From Bacteroidales bacterium Bact_07 (lineage in GTDB: Bacteria > Bacteroidota > Bacteroidia > Bacteroidales > Tenuifilaceae), in assembly GCA_001603415.1 (NCBI GenBank), contig LUYY01000240.1:1-8131 (forward strand): 8,131 nucleotides of DNA. Reading direction: 5' to 3'. This document shows positions 6,794 through 8,131 of this stretch, in pieces (position 1 is the first letter of the stretch; each line of letters begins with the position of its first letter). The notes beneath the pieces are model-generated. The model saw nothing but the letters and a program-made list of their open reading frames with translations, made no database searches and had not been told where the DNA came from. The translations under genes and the position numbers were made by a program.

Positions 6794-8131
6794 GTGAATA
6801 GGATTAAAACCATTGCAATAATATCATCATTAGTCATGCTTTTTAACCCAAGCATGGCTCAAACTAGCGCTATCGATAGTCTTAATAGATCCCTGCAAAG
6901 GAATAAATCCGATTTAGAGAGGTACCAAACCCTTTCGGAATTAGCAATAGCTTATTCTGACAGTAATTACGTAAAAAGCCTTGAGTTCTGGCAGAAAGCT
7001 CTAAGGGTTGCTGAAAATTCAGGAGAACGACATTTAGTTGCAAACGCCCTTCACCAAATTGGTTTCACCTACATGAAAATGGGAGAATTTAAACTCTCAC
7101 TTGAGAACCTTGAAAATGCAGGGGAAATCTATCAGCATTTAGATAGCATAAAGCTTTATGCAGGTGTTCAGAACGATATAGGTCTAATTTACCGCAATTG
7201 GGGTAAATACGATAAGGCGCTAGAGTACTACCTTAATGCTCTAGACCTTTACAGGAAAATTAACGACATTGAGGGAGTTGGCATTGCCACTAACAGTATA
7301 GGACAAATATATTACTACCGTGAAAACTATCCAAAAGCCATTGAATTCTTCAAGGAATACCTCGATATTAATGAAGCCCAAGGAAATAAGCGTTCAGTGG
7401 CAGGAGCATCGAACAATATTGCCAGTGCATACATGGAGTTGGGCCGGTATGATGATGCCCTTGAATACTACCTAAAAGCATTACACATTTACGATTCGTT
7501 GGGGATATCAATTGGGGTTGCCATAATTCAGGATAATATTGGTTCGCTTTACTATAAGCAGAACCTCCTGGACAACGCTTTGCTATACCATCAAAATGCT
7601 CTTGACATATTTGAATCGCTTAAAAGCGTATCGCGAGTATGCTATACTCAAAAAAATTTAGGACAGGTTCTACTTGCCCAAGGCAAGGTTGAACGAGCCA
7701 TCGAAATGTTTGAAGCATCGCGAAAAAAGGCTAAGGAAATAGGGTTAAAGGATGTAGAAAGCGAATGCAACAAATTGCTATCGGATTGCTATGTGAAGCT
7801 GAACAATTACCCAAAGGCTTATGGACATCTACTTGAACATATTGCAATTAAGGACTCCATTCTCAATTCGGAATCGATTCAAAAAATTGAAGAGCTACAG
7901 GCTCAGTATGAGAAAGAAAAAAAGGAGCAGGAGTTAAACAGTATTAATGCTAAGCTTAAAATCCAACGCTTAATCTTCATTTTGTCAACAAGTTTTATAG
8001 CTACTCTTACTCTTGTGCTAATTTTAGTGATTTTAGAAAACCGAAAGAGGAAGAATGCGCTGGAAAAGCTTGAGCAGTTAAAAAATCATATCTTTCAAAA
8101 TATATCAAAGAACGCATGTAACCTTGAATTG
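6794..8131 (+). CDS. TPR-repeat transmembrane sensor-like protein (3' partial)
   Basis: The frame is open from 6794 to the right edge (446 residues visible). No ATG fits: the GTG at 6794 gives a proper signal peptide (NRIK, hydrophobic core, predicted A22|Q23 cleavage), whereas the first in-frame ATG (6836) would cut through it. A TTG at 6785 is an alternative start. Eight TPR units fill about residues 40-355 with an exact 40-residue period (G90, G130, G170, A210, G250, G290 and S330 occupy the same helix position). Typical segments are YDKALEYYLNAL and YDDALEYYLKAL. A charged coiled coil (about 358-392) leads to one membrane helix (393-414, flanked by QR and ENRKRK). A short helix, then NHIFQNISKNACNLEL, ends the window. 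Inference: the TPRs lie in the periplasm and bind a protein or peptide, and the part after the helix is cytoplasmic. Such proteins in Bacteroidota usually end in a histidine kinase or a LuxR-type DNA-binding domain. Which one applies cannot be seen here. Confidence 0.85.
   Translation, partial: MNRIKTIAIISSLVMLFNPSMAQTSAIDSLNRSLQRNKSDLERYQTLSELAIAYSDSNYVKSLEFWQKALRVAENSGERHLVANALHQIGFTYMKMGEFKLSLENLENAGEIYQHLDSIKLYAGVQNDIGLIYRNWGKYDKALEYYLNALDLYRKINDIEGVGIATNSIGQIYYYRENYPKAIEFFKEYLDINEAQGNKRSVAGASNNIASAYMELGRYDDALEYYLKALHIYDSLGISIGVAIIQDNIGSLYYKQNLLDNALLYHQNALDIFESLKSVSRVCYTQKNLGQVLLAQGKVERAIEMFEASRKKAKEIGLKDVESECNKLLSDCYVKLNNYPKAYGHLLEHIAIKDSILNSESIQKIEELQAQYEKEKKEQELNSINAKLKIQRLIFILSTSFIATLTLVLILVILENRKRKNALEKLEQLKNHIFQNISKNACNLEL

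Overview
The window most likely comes from a member of the Bacteroidota (Bacteroidetes). Two proteins end in a type IX secretion (T9SS) type A sorting domain. None of the four visible starts has a convincing Shine-Dalgarno sequence. All three readable signal peptides are cleaved as Ala|Gln, as is typical of this phylum. Several genes belong to families common there: secreted endonuclease I with an Ig-like tail, a TPR-TM signalling protein, and a large propeller/beta-barrel protein. I cannot place it below phylum. Base composition is moderate to AT-rich, and all genes lie on the + strand.

Layout: (1) 1-892, the 3' part of a secreted endonuclease/exonuclease/phosphatase (EEP)-fold protein with a T9SS tail, cut by the window edge. 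(2) 904-3753, a 949-residue exported protein with an HExxH metallopeptidase-like domain, a probable beta-propeller and a probable C-terminal outer-membrane barrel; it starts 11 bp after gene 1. (3) 3754-3866, an AT-rich intergenic stretch with an imperfect inverted repeat. (4) 3867-4412, 5-formyltetrahydrofolate cyclo-ligase. (5) 4422-6668, a T9SS-exported endonuclease I with four Ig-like domains in two tandem pairs, starting 9 bp after the cyclo-ligase. (6) 6669-6793, an intergenic stretch with a weak hairpin. (7) 6794 to the right edge, a TPR-repeat sensor-like protein with a signal peptide, eight 40-residue TPR units, a coiled coil, one membrane helix and the start of a cytoplasmic part.

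Genes 1-2 and genes 4-5 form two tightly spaced pairs that look co-transcribed. The shared theme is the cell envelope and outside: two T9SS-exported hydrolases, at least one a nuclease, plus a probable outer-membrane protein and a membrane-anchored TPR protein. A role in scavenging extracellular nucleic acid or phosphate is a reasonable inference but is not shown by the sequence. The cyclo-ligase is the only cytosolic housekeeping enzyme here. I saw no tRNA, rRNA, CRISPR array, insertion sequence or phage gene. I do not see a clearly new defence or mobile system. The least characterised item is the HExxH-propeller-barrel protein.
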